From: Sphaerimonospora thailandensis
GTDB lineage: Bacteria > Actinomycetota > Actinomycetes > Streptosporangiales > Streptosporangiaceae
DNA length: 64,000 nucleotides
Assembly (NCBI RefSeq): GCF_016863115.1
Contig: NZ_BOOG01000043.1
Location: 1-64,000, forward strand
Direction: 5' to 3'
A program made the position numbers and the translations under genes. Shown piece after piece: positions 45,017 through 54,134 of this stretch. Every line of letters starts with the position of its first letter. The stretch's first letter is position 1. A model generated the notes under the pieces. It saw only the letters and a program-made list of their open reading frames with translations, had not been told where the DNA came from and ran no database searches.

Positions 45017-48000
45017 CACCAGACTGCCTCCTGCAGTTCGACCTTGACGACGAAGAGGTTGGCCGCACGTCGGACACCGGTAACTACCCCATGCGTGCGT
45101 AGGACGTCGCGGTCTACAGGCAGGGCCGGTACTCGGCGTAGCGCCTTGCCGAGGCGTCGGGATTCGCTCGCTGGGCAAGTGAGCTCGACAGCGCCAACCG
45201 AGTCGCTCCCAAGCGCGTTCTGATACGTCCCTTCCCAGTCCAGGTCCCTAAGGTCAATCTGCGGAAGGTGCTCATCGATGATCGTTTCCAGGAAGAGACG
45301 ATCGAGAACAGGCGGACGATCGTAGTCCACGTACGGCTGATAGTGCCTGAGGTGGTGGGATCGGGCGTCCAATCCACGTGGCCAGAGCATGCCGAAGACC
45401 TGGTCCGCGCTAAGTCCGGGGCCTTCCACATTCACCTTGCCGGCGCCAACCGCGTAGGCGATCACCCGTGCGTCCACCTCGATGCCCAGGCGTGATTCCA
45501 GTTGGCTCCACGCTTGGAGGAGACGCAACGTGGTCGCGTCTGTCTCTGGGGAGCTACCCGGCCGGAGTAACCGGGTGGACAGCGTAGCGATCGCGCTGTG
45601 CCGTGGAGTTCCATCAAGATCTGTCCACGCGTCGCGCAGTCTTCGCAGGGCATTGGCGGACTGCTCAGCCGAAACTGCTGATCGGAGTTCTGCTATCGCG
45701 GTAGCCGCCGGTCCGTATGGAGCCTCCTCCACGATATGTTTCAACAATCTACTAACCGTGGCATCGGTGTATTCGTACTCGTTGGGCCTCATCGCATTAA
45801 GGACAAGCGACCAGAAGGCTCCCGGGTCCTCGGAGTATCTGGTCGCCAACTTCTCGATGATTCCCAAGCCACCGATCGACGTTTCTGTGATCCAGACGAT
45901 GTCCGGATCCATCTCGCTCCCGGGCAAGACATCAATGATCAGATCTTGTTCCTGAGCTTCGGGGCAAGCGCGGAGGGCGGCAGCGAGGACCGCCGCCGCG
46001 AGAGTGTCCCGATAGGAACGGCGTGCGAGATCTGCAGTTATCGTGGCAACGTTATCGTCCGTGAGAAGATGCGAGGCCCGTTCCAGCGCTGCGATGGCCG
46101 TTGGGGTATGACTCAGTTGGACAAGTTCAGCGACGAGTTTACTGTTGGCCTGAGCCGAGTTATCAAGATCATTTTCACGATAAAGGACGCCGAAGATCTT
46201 CGGTAGGTCATCTCGCCAAGACCCATCTGCAAGTGCGGCGCGTATCTCCTTCGGCGTCCTGGCTCCGTCGAGGCTTGCGAGAGAGAAGGCCGTGATGTAG
46301 ATGAGGGAGAGCCATGCCCGTTTGAAAGAGTTGGCGACGGTGCCCAGTTGTGGGTCCTCCGCGACTGCCCGGAAAAAAGCCTGGGATCTCCACGCCGGCG
46401 ACGTCAGGTGCCTCCGAATGCTGCCAATGTGCAAATCGATTGGTTCGAGTTCAATACGGAGAGCATCAACCTCAAGTCGAAAGCCCAATGCGGCAGGCTT
46501 CCCTTCGAGGGTGTACTGTACTGTTCGCCGATCCGTCTCCGAACGACGCTCAAAGGCGATATCGCACTGCGCTCCGTAAGTCATGCGTCGGATCTCAACC
46601 GAATTTCCAGCAGCATGGGTGCTGAATCCAACACTTCTGATCCGGTTCCGCCACGTTGCTGCCAGGGGTATGTCGCCTGGGTAGGGGGGCCTGCCTTCTG
46701 GGACCCTCACTTCGGTCGCCCACTGAGGCATGCCCTGCGAACGGTCAGCGATCTCCCTCCGTGGCTCGGTAAGCCTCAATCGATACGGGCGGAGCACTGC
46801 CACGCCCTCGGGGAAGCTATGGGTCTGAGGATGCCAAATGCCTTCGTTGATGCTATCGGGTACGAGGGCTTCCGCCAGTTCGAGGGCATCGCCGCTCTCC
46901 GGGACTGGAATCCATGTACGGTGCTCGTCGCGTAGAACGCCATAGCGTCGACTGACCCTCCCGGGAACTGCTTCCCTGAGTGCCTTCGCGATCGGCAACC
47001 GCTCCTCTGCTGATCCTGTATCGAAAGGCAGATCAAACTCGACCTCCGGAGCGTTGAGTGGATCGAACAAAGAGCGAGTCACAAACTCAGGCATCATGGC
47101 ACCGGGCGATGTCCCTGGATCACGCCGAAGGCCATTCCATCCCGTCTTGAGTCGCCGCAATGAACTGGGCACCACTGAGAGAAGCAGCGAGCGTGGTTCC
47201 TCCCAAAGAAGAGCCTGGGCCTCCTCGTCCTTGATGTTCAAGGCAACTGTTAGATGCTTGGCCAGATTGTCCTGCAGCACTTGCTCCTTGAGGAGACTCT
47301 CGAGCAACTCGGCCAAACGCTCGGCAGCGGCAGGGTTGCTACCAACCCTTCCCTGTCCCGGCGCGGTGAGGAGATACCTGGGGTCGTCCCAAGAGCCCTG
47401 CTTCCGCAGACTGAAAGCAAGCCAGTCGAGCAGCGACTGTGCCGCCTGGATCTTGAGGATGTAGCGATTATTGATCGGAAGTCGGCGTGCGCCCAGTTCC
47501 GGGGCGAAGAGCGTCTCGTACCCTTGATAGCTCAACCGGTCTCGCCCATAGTCGGACAGCGTGACGATTGTGATCGGCCGCGTCCCCCGAGTTCTGCCAG
47601 CACGGCCTCGCCTCTGGATGAACGCCGCTGCGTCATAGGGCGCCTTATGCTGCAGCACGAGGCCCACGCGAGGGTCGTCGAAGCCTACCTCAAGCGATGC
47701 AGTGGCGACCGTCAAGTTGGTGTTCAGGTCCATGCCGGCGTCCTGACTCGAGGTACGCCCGATCCTCAACTCGCCTACGTTCAGGTCAGCATCGAGTGTG
47801 TGACCGATCTTTTCGATCAGGTCCCACGATTGGCCATCGCGTAGACGCTCGCTCCACTGCGGAAGGCTGGGTGCTCGGAGACCAGCAAGAACCGGTTTCT
47901 TACGATTGCGGAAGCCTGACCTACTCTGTCCGCCTTCCGCATCCCGTAGGTTGTTGTAGAACCGGTTAGTCACGTCCAGGTCATCTGTAAACAGGAAGCC

Positions 48001-49509
48001 CGTCGAGCCGTATAGGAACGCCTGTCCTGCCGTATCCATTATCCGACCGAACAGCATGGCAGTCTGAATTGATGTGGAGAGGTGGCTTGCTCCCGAGGTA
48101 GGGTCGCTTCGCAGCGCGATCGAATACTCTCGACCCTCCTCTTCTAGTTCGTCATCTGCCGGTGTGATGTACTCGACCATGTGATCAGAAAGGCCGGTTA
48201 GTTCGGCAAAGAACCGATTGGCATCTTTCAGGGTCGCACTCAGACCAACGAAAGTGACACGACGCCCGACGGCGTTTCGCCATCGGCGCAACAGCAAGGC
48301 AACTTGGGCACCTTGTGTACCCGAATAGGTGTGGACCTCATCGAGGAGGACCAGTTGAGGAACGTCGTAACCTGTCCACCCCAAGAGCTTGCCAAGCCCG
48401 ACATTTGAACTGTTTCGGTTCAACTGCTCGGTGGTCGTAAAGAGCAAGTCCGGAGGTCGACTTTGCAGCGACTTCCTCGTGAGCGCGAGGGTTCCGTTCG
48501 GAACCACATAGGCACACTTTAGGCACTTGAGAATTTCCTTGCCAGCCTTCCGGTCGGCATGGCTCCAGAGGAGATCACCTGTCGGGCATTTCGGGCAACT
48601 TAAATATGGACAGACCAAGCCGGTATCGCATTGCTTCCAGGCTCTCCGCGCCATGTTGTTGGGCATGTCAAGGGCGCCGACTTCATAGGGAGTGTCCGCA
48701 TACAGGGCCCCAATTCGCAACGGACGTCGTTTTATCCGAACAAGCATCGGTGCGAGATCGGCAGCGGTACCAACCGCTGTACGGAGTTGGTCCCGGAGCA
48801 GTTCCTTCCGTGGGTAAAGAGCCAGAGTGTGGAGTCGCCACCTGCCCGGTTGTGCCGCCTGTGCCATCGCGGCGAATGCAGGAAGGTAAAATGACAGGGT
48901 CTTGCCGCTACCGGTTCCCGCACCGATGATGATACCCGAGGAGTGGCCATAGCTGAGGGAGGAGTAGACGGCGGCAGTCGCTGCGATCTGGAAGCGACTC
49001 AGTTGCCGAGTCCCTATCTGTGCCCTCGCGACCGCGTCCTGCAACGCTCCCCACCCAGAGACCGAATGAAAGCGTTCTAGCGCCTGCCGTATCGGGACGT
49101 CGCGACTCGGATAGCGGCGTTTGGCGGTATGGATCCGATAGTCAGCAACGAGAACAGGTCCTCGAGCCCACCAGTTGGGCGGAAATGATCCATCGCGCTG
49201 ACGCCAGTCAAACAACTGACGCAGGTTAACTGTGAGCCGAAGCGCCTCGGCGAAGCGGGTACGGAAGCGCGGAGGCGACGTCGCAGGGAGTTTGAAGAGC
49301 AGGGCGCGGTCGACGAGTTCGTCAAGGACATCATCAACGTCCAACTCCAGTGGTGGTTGCTGGTCGACGAGGGCCGTGAAGATGACATCCCTTACCTCTT
49401 CTTCGGAAAGCGCCCGATCGGTGATCCCCCATGAGAGAAGAGGGAGTTCTCGATCTTCCAACAAGTTGAGCAGTTGCCCCGCGAACTCTCGACTTAGAGC
49501 ATCCTTCAC
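45016..49509 (-). CDS. dpdJ: DpdJ, large superfamily 2 helicase
   Basis: 1497 aa from GTG 49509 (GTGA overlap with dpdI). Motifs in order: IIIGAGTGSGKTLSFYLPAF (Walker A), a Cys-rich insert (CPYLSCPKC and CLKC, likely zinc), LVLLDEVHTYSG (DEVH), FVGLSATLKD (motif III) and FIQRRGRAGRTRG (motif VI). The C-terminal 600 residues have no known domain. It is similar in layout to DrmA-like helicases. Probably a DNA translocase of the restriction module. Confidence 0.88.
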   Translation of the reverse strand: MKDALSREFAGQLLNLLEDRELPLLSWGITDRALSEEEVRDVIFTALVDQQPPLELDVDDVLDELVDRALLFKLPATSPPRFRTRFAEALRLTVNLRQLFDWRQRDGSFPPNWWARGPVLVADYRIHTAKRRYPSRDVPIRQALERFHSVSGWGALQDAVARAQIGTRQLSRFQIAATAAVYSSLSYGHSSGIIIGAGTGSGKTLSFYLPAFAAMAQAAQPGRWRLHTLALYPRKELLRDQLRTAVGTAADLAPMLVRIKRRPLRIGALYADTPYEVGALDMPNNMARRAWKQCDTGLVCPYLSCPKCPTGDLLWSHADRKAGKEILKCLKCAYVVPNGTLALTRKSLQSRPPDLLFTTTEQLNRNSSNVGLGKLLGWTGYDVPQLVLLDEVHTYSGTQGAQVALLLRRWRNAVGRRVTFVGLSATLKDANRFFAELTGLSDHMVEYITPADDELEEEGREYSIALRSDPTSGASHLSTSIQTAMLFGRIMDTAGQAFLYGSTGFLFTDDLDVTNRFYNNLRDAEGGQSRSGFRNRKKPVLAGLRAPSLPQWSERLRDGQSWDLIEKIGHTLDADLNVGELRIGRTSSQDAGMDLNTNLTVATASLEVGFDDPRVGLVLQHKAPYDAAAFIQRRGRAGRTRGTRPITIVTLSDYGRDRLSYQGYETLFAPELGARRLPINNRYILKIQAAQSLLDWLAFSLRKQGSWDDPRYLLTAPGQGRVGSNPAAAERLAELLESLLKEQVLQDNLAKHLTVALNIKDEEAQALLWEEPRSLLLSVVPSSLRRLKTGWNGLRRDPGTSPGAMMPEFVTRSLFDPLNAPEVEFDLPFDTGSAEERLPIAKALREAVPGRVSRRYGVLRDEHRTWIPVPESGDALELAEALVPDSINEGIWHPQTHSFPEGVAVLRPYRLRLTEPRREIADRSQGMPQWATEVRVPEGRPPYPGDIPLAATWRNRIRSVGFSTHAAGNSVEIRRMTYGAQCDIAFERRSETDRRTVQYTLEGKPAALGFRLEVDALRIELEPIDLHIGSIRRHLTSPAWRSQAFFRAVAEDPQLGTVANSFKRAWLSLIYITAFSLASLDGARTPKEIRAALADGSWRDDLPKIFGVLYRENDLDNSAQANSKLVAELVQLSHTPTAIAALERASHLLTDDNVATITADLARRSYRDTLAAAVLAAALRACPEAQEQDLIIDVLPGSEMDPDIVWITETSIGGLGIIEKLATRYSEDPGAFWSLVLNAMRPNEYEYTDATVSRLLKHIVEEAPYGPAATAIAELRSAVSAEQSANALRRLRDAWTDLDGTPRHSAIATLSTRLLRPGSSPETDATTLRLLQAWSQLESRLGIEVDARVIAYAVGAGKVNVEGPGLSADQVFGMLWPRGLDARSHHLRHYQPYVDYDRPPVLDRLFLETIIDEHLPQIDLRDLDWEGTYQNALGSDSVGAVELTCPASESRRLGKALRRVPALPVDRDVLRTHGVVTGVRRAANLFVVKVELQEAVW

Positions 49510-50192
49510 GAGGTCTTCCTCCGAACTTCGATCTCATGATCGATCGAGAACCTCCGTAGGAGTTGAATCTCCTCATCCAAGAGGTCCTTAAGCGTCAGAG
49601 TCTGGCGCGTCAAACGATCCAAGACTGACACCAACTCGATCGGTACATCGGGCGCGTGATGGAGTTCGTCTGAGAGTTGGCGCAGTATGTTTACAAAGAT
49701 CCCAACATCGGGAGCAGCGAGACTGTTGCTTGAAGCGATCTTCCGTAGTTCGTTCAGGCGGGCTCTAGCCTGAGCAAGGTCCGCCTGCTTCAGCATCGGC
49801 AGTCTATGGGTGGGCAGAGCACCGATCCGTTCGGCCGCCCACGCACGCCAGACCTCGTACGCGGCCTCTCTGATGCTCGCCGCAGCCTTCTCGATCTTCT
49901 GCTTAGCTGCATTGAACGCTGAGTCGGACGGGAGTGCACCACCCTCGGCCCTACGGGCAAGCTCATTGTGGCCATGGGAGACGCTGGAGAGATCAATGTC
50001 ATGCGCGGTCTCCTTGACCACTGCCCGGGCAACCCTCAGTTGGCTATCCAACTGACCCAACGCTGTCCTGACGGCCTGGACCCGCTGCCGGACCCGCTGT
50101 GCCTGCTGTTCCCCTTGCTGGCCGAGTTCGAGGCGCCGGACTTCACCGCGCAAGATGTCCGCCTTGTCCAAGACGGAGATCGAATCTGTCAT
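49506..50192 (-). CDS. dpdI: DpdI, coiled-coil protein
   Basis: 228 aa from ATG 50192 (ATGA overlap with dpdH). The N-terminal half is predicted coiled coil by its heptad pattern (RLELGQQGEQQAQRVRQRVQ). The rest is helical and no catalytic motif is seen. It is positioned between the ATPase DpdH and the helicase DpdJ as in other Dpd islands, which is the basis of the name. Probably a structural link in a complex. Confidence 0.75.
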   Translation of the reverse strand: MTDSISVLDKADILRGEVRRLELGQQGEQQAQRVRQRVQAVRTALGQLDSQLRVARAVVKETAHDIDLSSVSHGHNELARRAEGGALPSDSAFNAAKQKIEKAAASIREAAYEVWRAWAAERIGALPTHRLPMLKQADLAQARARLNELRKIASSNSLAAPDVGIFVNILRQLSDELHHAPDVPIELVSVLDRLTRQTLTLKDLLDEEIQLLRRFSIDHEIEVRRKTS

Positions 50193-53100
50193 TTCTCGGT
50201 ACCCTCCATCGCACTCAGCGCTGCCCACTCCTGGAGAAGTGTCTGCACTTCGTCTGTGATTGAGTCCCCCGTGCCCCCGTGCCGCTCTCTTGCATCTGCG
50301 AGCGCCCTGGTCAGCCAGGTATCCGAAGCAACTAGGAAAGCGCAGATCACCTGAAGGCTGGCCCCATGGTCACGGGCGGCCGCTACGAGTGCCCTGTCAA
50401 ACTGGCCCTCTGCCGACGCGGAAGTAATGCTTTCGAGATCCCTTTCAGCAGCGGCTATCGCACGCCAGTCCGCGCCCTCGGCTGCTGCAGCCAGTTGAAG
50501 AATCCTCTGCCGCTCCATCAGGTTCGGCGACAAGCCGACAGTGTCAGCTGCTTCGAGGCTGGCTCGAATAGCATCGACCGTAGCCTTGCCTTCTCCACCG
50601 CGCGGTGCGCGCGATCTGATCTCCGCGACCATCTCTTTGAGTTGGTCGACCTGCTGGCTGACTGCGCCTTCGAGGCCGCTGAGTCCTGAGACGGTGTTAC
50701 CGACCCATTTCGGCACCCCACCTGAGGAATCCCACCGCCAAGACCGGGCAGCTTCCAAAACGAGTGGTAGGGCCCGAGCAGCATCGATCATGCGAACGGC
50801 ACCTGTCACCCCCTGGCTGATACCCAGACGAGATCGGAGAGCGCCTACCAGTGATGCACGCTCACGCAAGTGATTCTCAAGCCGTAGGCGCCAGGCTGGG
50901 ACTCGAGATGCAAGATCTCCGCGCTTCCAAGTACTGCCGTCGTCGAAGGCAACATCCATGAGTTCGATGTCGCTCATTCCAGGCCAGGCCCGGCCGGCAA
51001 GCGCGGCACCCACGAGCGAGACCTTTAATCCTACCACCAGGCTCTCGTCGGAACTCTCTATGAACTTCACAAGCGCATTCGAGAAGCTTCCACCATGGTT
51101 CTCGGCAATGCGAGCCAGTCGCCAGGTCGCTTCCGAACGCGCCCCGGGAGCACCTTCTTGCGCTAGCAGCAGCGATTGGAAGAACTGACTGTTTGTTGCA
51201 TTCCTGAGGAAGGAAATGGGAGCCCTCTCGACCCCGGGGAGATTCTCCCCCGCCCCCTCGATGGAGACAGTGATCGCCTTGGCCGGCCAGACCTTTTCGA
51301 TCGACCCCTCCCCCTTCTGAGGCAACTCCTTCATAAGGGGAGACGACCAGAGGTAACGACGAGTGACCGCGTTTATAGCCAGGGTGCGCAACTCACGAGC
51401 GAGGACTTGATCCAATCTCTTGTCGCGCGCCGCCCAATCTTCGAGCCTCTGCAGCTTGCCCTTGAGTGACTTCGAAATCCCGTCACTACGAGGCACCAGC
51501 GAAACGGTCTTTTCTCCTACCCTCTGACCTCGGTCAGAGTCGCCCTCGCCATTCGATGGGAGCAGATCCTCATCAAAAACAGGTAGGCCGAATGCATTTC
51601 GGATACCCTCCTCTATATGCCCAGCATTGTCTGGGGCATCTGCCCAGAACTCGAGAATAAGCCGGTGCCTGTGCGGGTCGACATGATTGTGGTTTCCAAT
51701 GAACTCATCGACACTCGTTGGCAGAGCGGTGTCAATCTCTGCTGTCCGGAACCGCTCACGGAGGCGTTCGGCAGGAAAGGAACCATCCCTAATCTCATTG
51801 GCTGAGTCAACCAGGACCGGTCGAATAACGCTACCGAGGAAGGTACGAGGCACGAAGGCCCATGGCCGGTTGGATGGTGCAACCGAATGGGCCATGCGGA
51901 GAAGCGAGGATCGATTAAACGGGTAAAGGCCGTATCCCTCGCTCGTCAGGCCGAAGGACTCATGACATTCAGTCTTGAGGGAGCAATTCTCGCAGGCGTT
52001 TGTAAAGTTTTTTCCCCCGGCCCTCTCAAGCTCCTCTCGTCCGACGCGCGCAGCGTTGAGATATCGGCCGGCAAACGACGCAATCTCCTCCACCCCCGCG
52101 TTTCCCTCATCAAACACCTGATCAAGGTCATAGACGTAACCTGTGGTCGAGGCAGATACCCGACTCATCACGGTCTCGGGGAGGTCACGGAAGTAACCCG
52201 TCGTGACTGCCATCAGCGTACGCATACTCGCATAGCGTTGACGTCCCTCTCGAGTCGCGGCTTCGGTCAGCGCCTCCAAGAGTTCGCGCTGCACCCCCTG
52301 AATAAGCGCGAAGTCCTCCACCAGGAGAATAATCTCTTTGTCCTGCGTTTCATACGCTTCTCGGACCTCTAGCATCGCCTTAGCTAGTCGACCGGTACCG
52401 ATATTAGAAGCACTCTTTACGGCGCTTTCCATATGCGTATTCAGCATATCGACAGCGTCCTGCCGAAGATTCGGTATAGACAGCAACTTCTCAAGAAGCC
52501 TCTGCGCAATCACAGAGGCTTGCTTCACCTCTTGGACTTCCAGTGGAAGGTCTTCGACCGAGAAGCCTGGCGCCCGTTCAGGATTCTCAAGATCCCGATT
52601 GTTCAGAAGTTGTGCGGCATACTGTGGGATATATTTCCCAGGAGCGAGGAGATGCTGCTGGATGTAAGGGTCTTGAAGGAGCGAAGCAAGCCCCTTGGGA
52701 CCAGAAAGGACGCGCGCCTGCCTAGATGGGACATCATCTGGTCCAGTTTTCGCTAGTGCCTCATTCAGTGCGTTGATAAGACGGCGCGACAAACTTTCCT
52801 CGTCCACGCCCTCACTGAAGGAGCGGACGTCCTTGCGGAGTTGGTCTAGGGAATCTCCCTCTACACCTTCGAGAAGTTTTTCAACAACGGATTTTAGACT
52901 GGTTTCCGACTTTTCGAGGTAGATCACTCGCCGTCGTGCAGAGGAGGGGATATGTTCTCGTACCCACCTGACTAGATGCGATTTTCCGGATCCGGAGTCA
53001 CCCACCACTGGCATCAAGAGAGTGCCTGTGGTCAACTTACTCTCCAGGAAGTCCCGTAGAACTGTTCGCTCGTCTACTGTTATACCCGTTGGCTTCAGGT

Positions 53101-53245
53101 CTCGGCCCTTAATAAGCGAACGGCTGATCCTCAACGGGGCATGCGTTGCCAGGAAGACCTCAGCGGATGGATTGACGGCCTCTGTGCTGATCGTTGCAGA
53201 TGCGGTTTCAGGGGCCCAGCAGAGGTGGTTGCGAAGATCAGACAT
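50189..53245 (-). CDS. dpdH: DpdH, AAA-type ATPase
   Basis: 1018 aa. Walker A is MPVVGDSGSGKSHLVRWV near residue 80 and Walker B is KEIILLVEDFAL near residue 310. A Cys cluster (CENCSLKTECHESFG) near residue 410 may bind metal. The C-terminal 400 residues are helical and carry no known domain. It overlaps dpdG by 8 bp and dpdI by 4 bp. Its size and neighbours fit DpdH, the motor or sensor ATPase of the putative restriction module. Confidence 0.85.
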   Translation of the reverse strand: MSDLRNHLCWAPETASATISTEAVNPSAEVFLATHAPLRISRSLIKGRDLKPTGITVDERTVLRDFLESKLTTGTLLMPVVGDSGSGKSHLVRWVREHIPSSARRRVIYLEKSETSLKSVVEKLLEGVEGDSLDQLRKDVRSFSEGVDEESLSRRLINALNEALAKTGPDDVPSRQARVLSGPKGLASLLQDPYIQQHLLAPGKYIPQYAAQLLNNRDLENPERAPGFSVEDLPLEVQEVKQASVIAQRLLEKLLSIPNLRQDAVDMLNTHMESAVKSASNIGTGRLAKAMLEVREAYETQDKEIILLVEDFALIQGVQRELLEALTEAATREGRQRYASMRTLMAVTTGYFRDLPETVMSRVSASTTGYVYDLDQVFDEGNAGVEEIASFAGRYLNAARVGREELERAGGKNFTNACENCSLKTECHESFGLTSEGYGLYPFNRSSLLRMAHSVAPSNRPWAFVPRTFLGSVIRPVLVDSANEIRDGSFPAERLRERFRTAEIDTALPTSVDEFIGNHNHVDPHRHRLILEFWADAPDNAGHIEEGIRNAFGLPVFDEDLLPSNGEGDSDRGQRVGEKTVSLVPRSDGISKSLKGKLQRLEDWAARDKRLDQVLARELRTLAINAVTRRYLWSSPLMKELPQKGEGSIEKVWPAKAITVSIEGAGENLPGVERAPISFLRNATNSQFFQSLLLAQEGAPGARSEATWRLARIAENHGGSFSNALVKFIESSDESLVVGLKVSLVGAALAGRAWPGMSDIELMDVAFDDGSTWKRGDLASRVPAWRLRLENHLRERASLVGALRSRLGISQGVTGAVRMIDAARALPLVLEAARSWRWDSSGGVPKWVGNTVSGLSGLEGAVSQQVDQLKEMVAEIRSRAPRGGEGKATVDAIRASLEAADTVGLSPNLMERQRILQLAAAAEGADWRAIAAAERDLESITSASAEGQFDRALVAAARDHGASLQVICAFLVASDTWLTRALADARERHGGTGDSITDEVQTLLQEWAALSAMEGTEK

Positions 53246-54134
53246 TGTAATCCTTGATTACAGTGATTGAACTGAAGGTGTGCGCGGTCAATGGGCGTTC
53301 CGGATCATTGATGCTCAGCAACTGGTTAGCGTCGGCCTCTCGTTCGAACTTCAGCCACTCCTCGTACCCCCCACGCAATAGAGCGAACGAAAGGGCTGAA
53401 CCGGCAAATGTATCCTCGGGATCTTCAACACCAAGACCTCGCGAATATACCCCGCCCGGCAGGACAGGAATTTTTTCGCGCAGCACACGCACAAACTCCA
53501 CTGCATTGACATTCGCATTGTGCTCCCAGGTCTCCATCACGGTCTGCCTGACAGCGACAGTACAATCAGGCACGTACTGGCCGACGTCTCCCATAGTAGG
53601 CAGCGCTGCCGCGGCCAGGCCGAGAGCAGGAGCCCATGCCGTGAACCTGTTCCAGCGATTGGGATTGGTCACGGCGGGACGAGCCTCGACTATCAAGGCG
53701 CCATCTTGCAGAACTTCGAAATTGTTGGACCCTACTATCGTAGTTGTCGGGTCCAAACTGAGAAACCAGCAAAGTGCGCGAGTTAGATCAGCAGCACCGG
53801 TATGCTCTTTCCCGTTCTTAATGACTTTGTTCTGCTCAGGATTAAAAACTGCCCTTCGCAGGACAATACAGAAATCATCCCAACTGCTGCCATCCAGACT
53901 GGCCACTCGTCCTTCCAGCGAGATCCGATCGTCATCGGACTTCTGGATAATACCCAGCCCCAGCAGCGTGTTAATAGCCCGGTCGAACATCTTATGATCC
54001 CCACCGGTCAGCGATGATGGACTGAGTAGCTTGCGGGCTCGTTCAACTGCCATCGGGCGCTTCTCGTGCACGAGAAGGCGCACCAGGGCCCATGTAGGCA
54101 TGGGAAGCGATGCTTCAACATTGAGCAGAGTCAT
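53238..54134 (-). CDS. dpdG: DpdG
   Basis: 298 aa. No recognised catalytic motif. The N-terminus (LPMPTWALVRLLVHEKRPM) and the following 80 residues look like winged-helix DNA-binding folds. The middle has TTTIVGSNNFEVLQDGALIV. It is adjacent to dpdF (no gap) and overlaps dpdH. The name follows from the conserved order dpdF-dpdG-dpdH and the size. Confidence 0.75.
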   Translation of the reverse strand: MTLLNVEASLPMPTWALVRLLVHEKRPMAVERARKLLSPSSLTGGDHKMFDRAINTLLGLGIIQKSDDDRISLEGRVASLDGSSWDDFCIVLRRAVFNPEQNKVIKNGKEHTGAADLTRALCWFLSLDPTTTIVGSNNFEVLQDGALIVEARPAVTNPNRWNRFTAWAPALGLAAAALPTMGDVGQYVPDCTVAVRQTVMETWEHNANVNAVEFVRVLREKIPVLPGGVYSRGLGVEDPEDTFAGSALSFALLRGGYEEWLKFEREADANQLLSINDPERPLTAHTFSSITVIKDYNV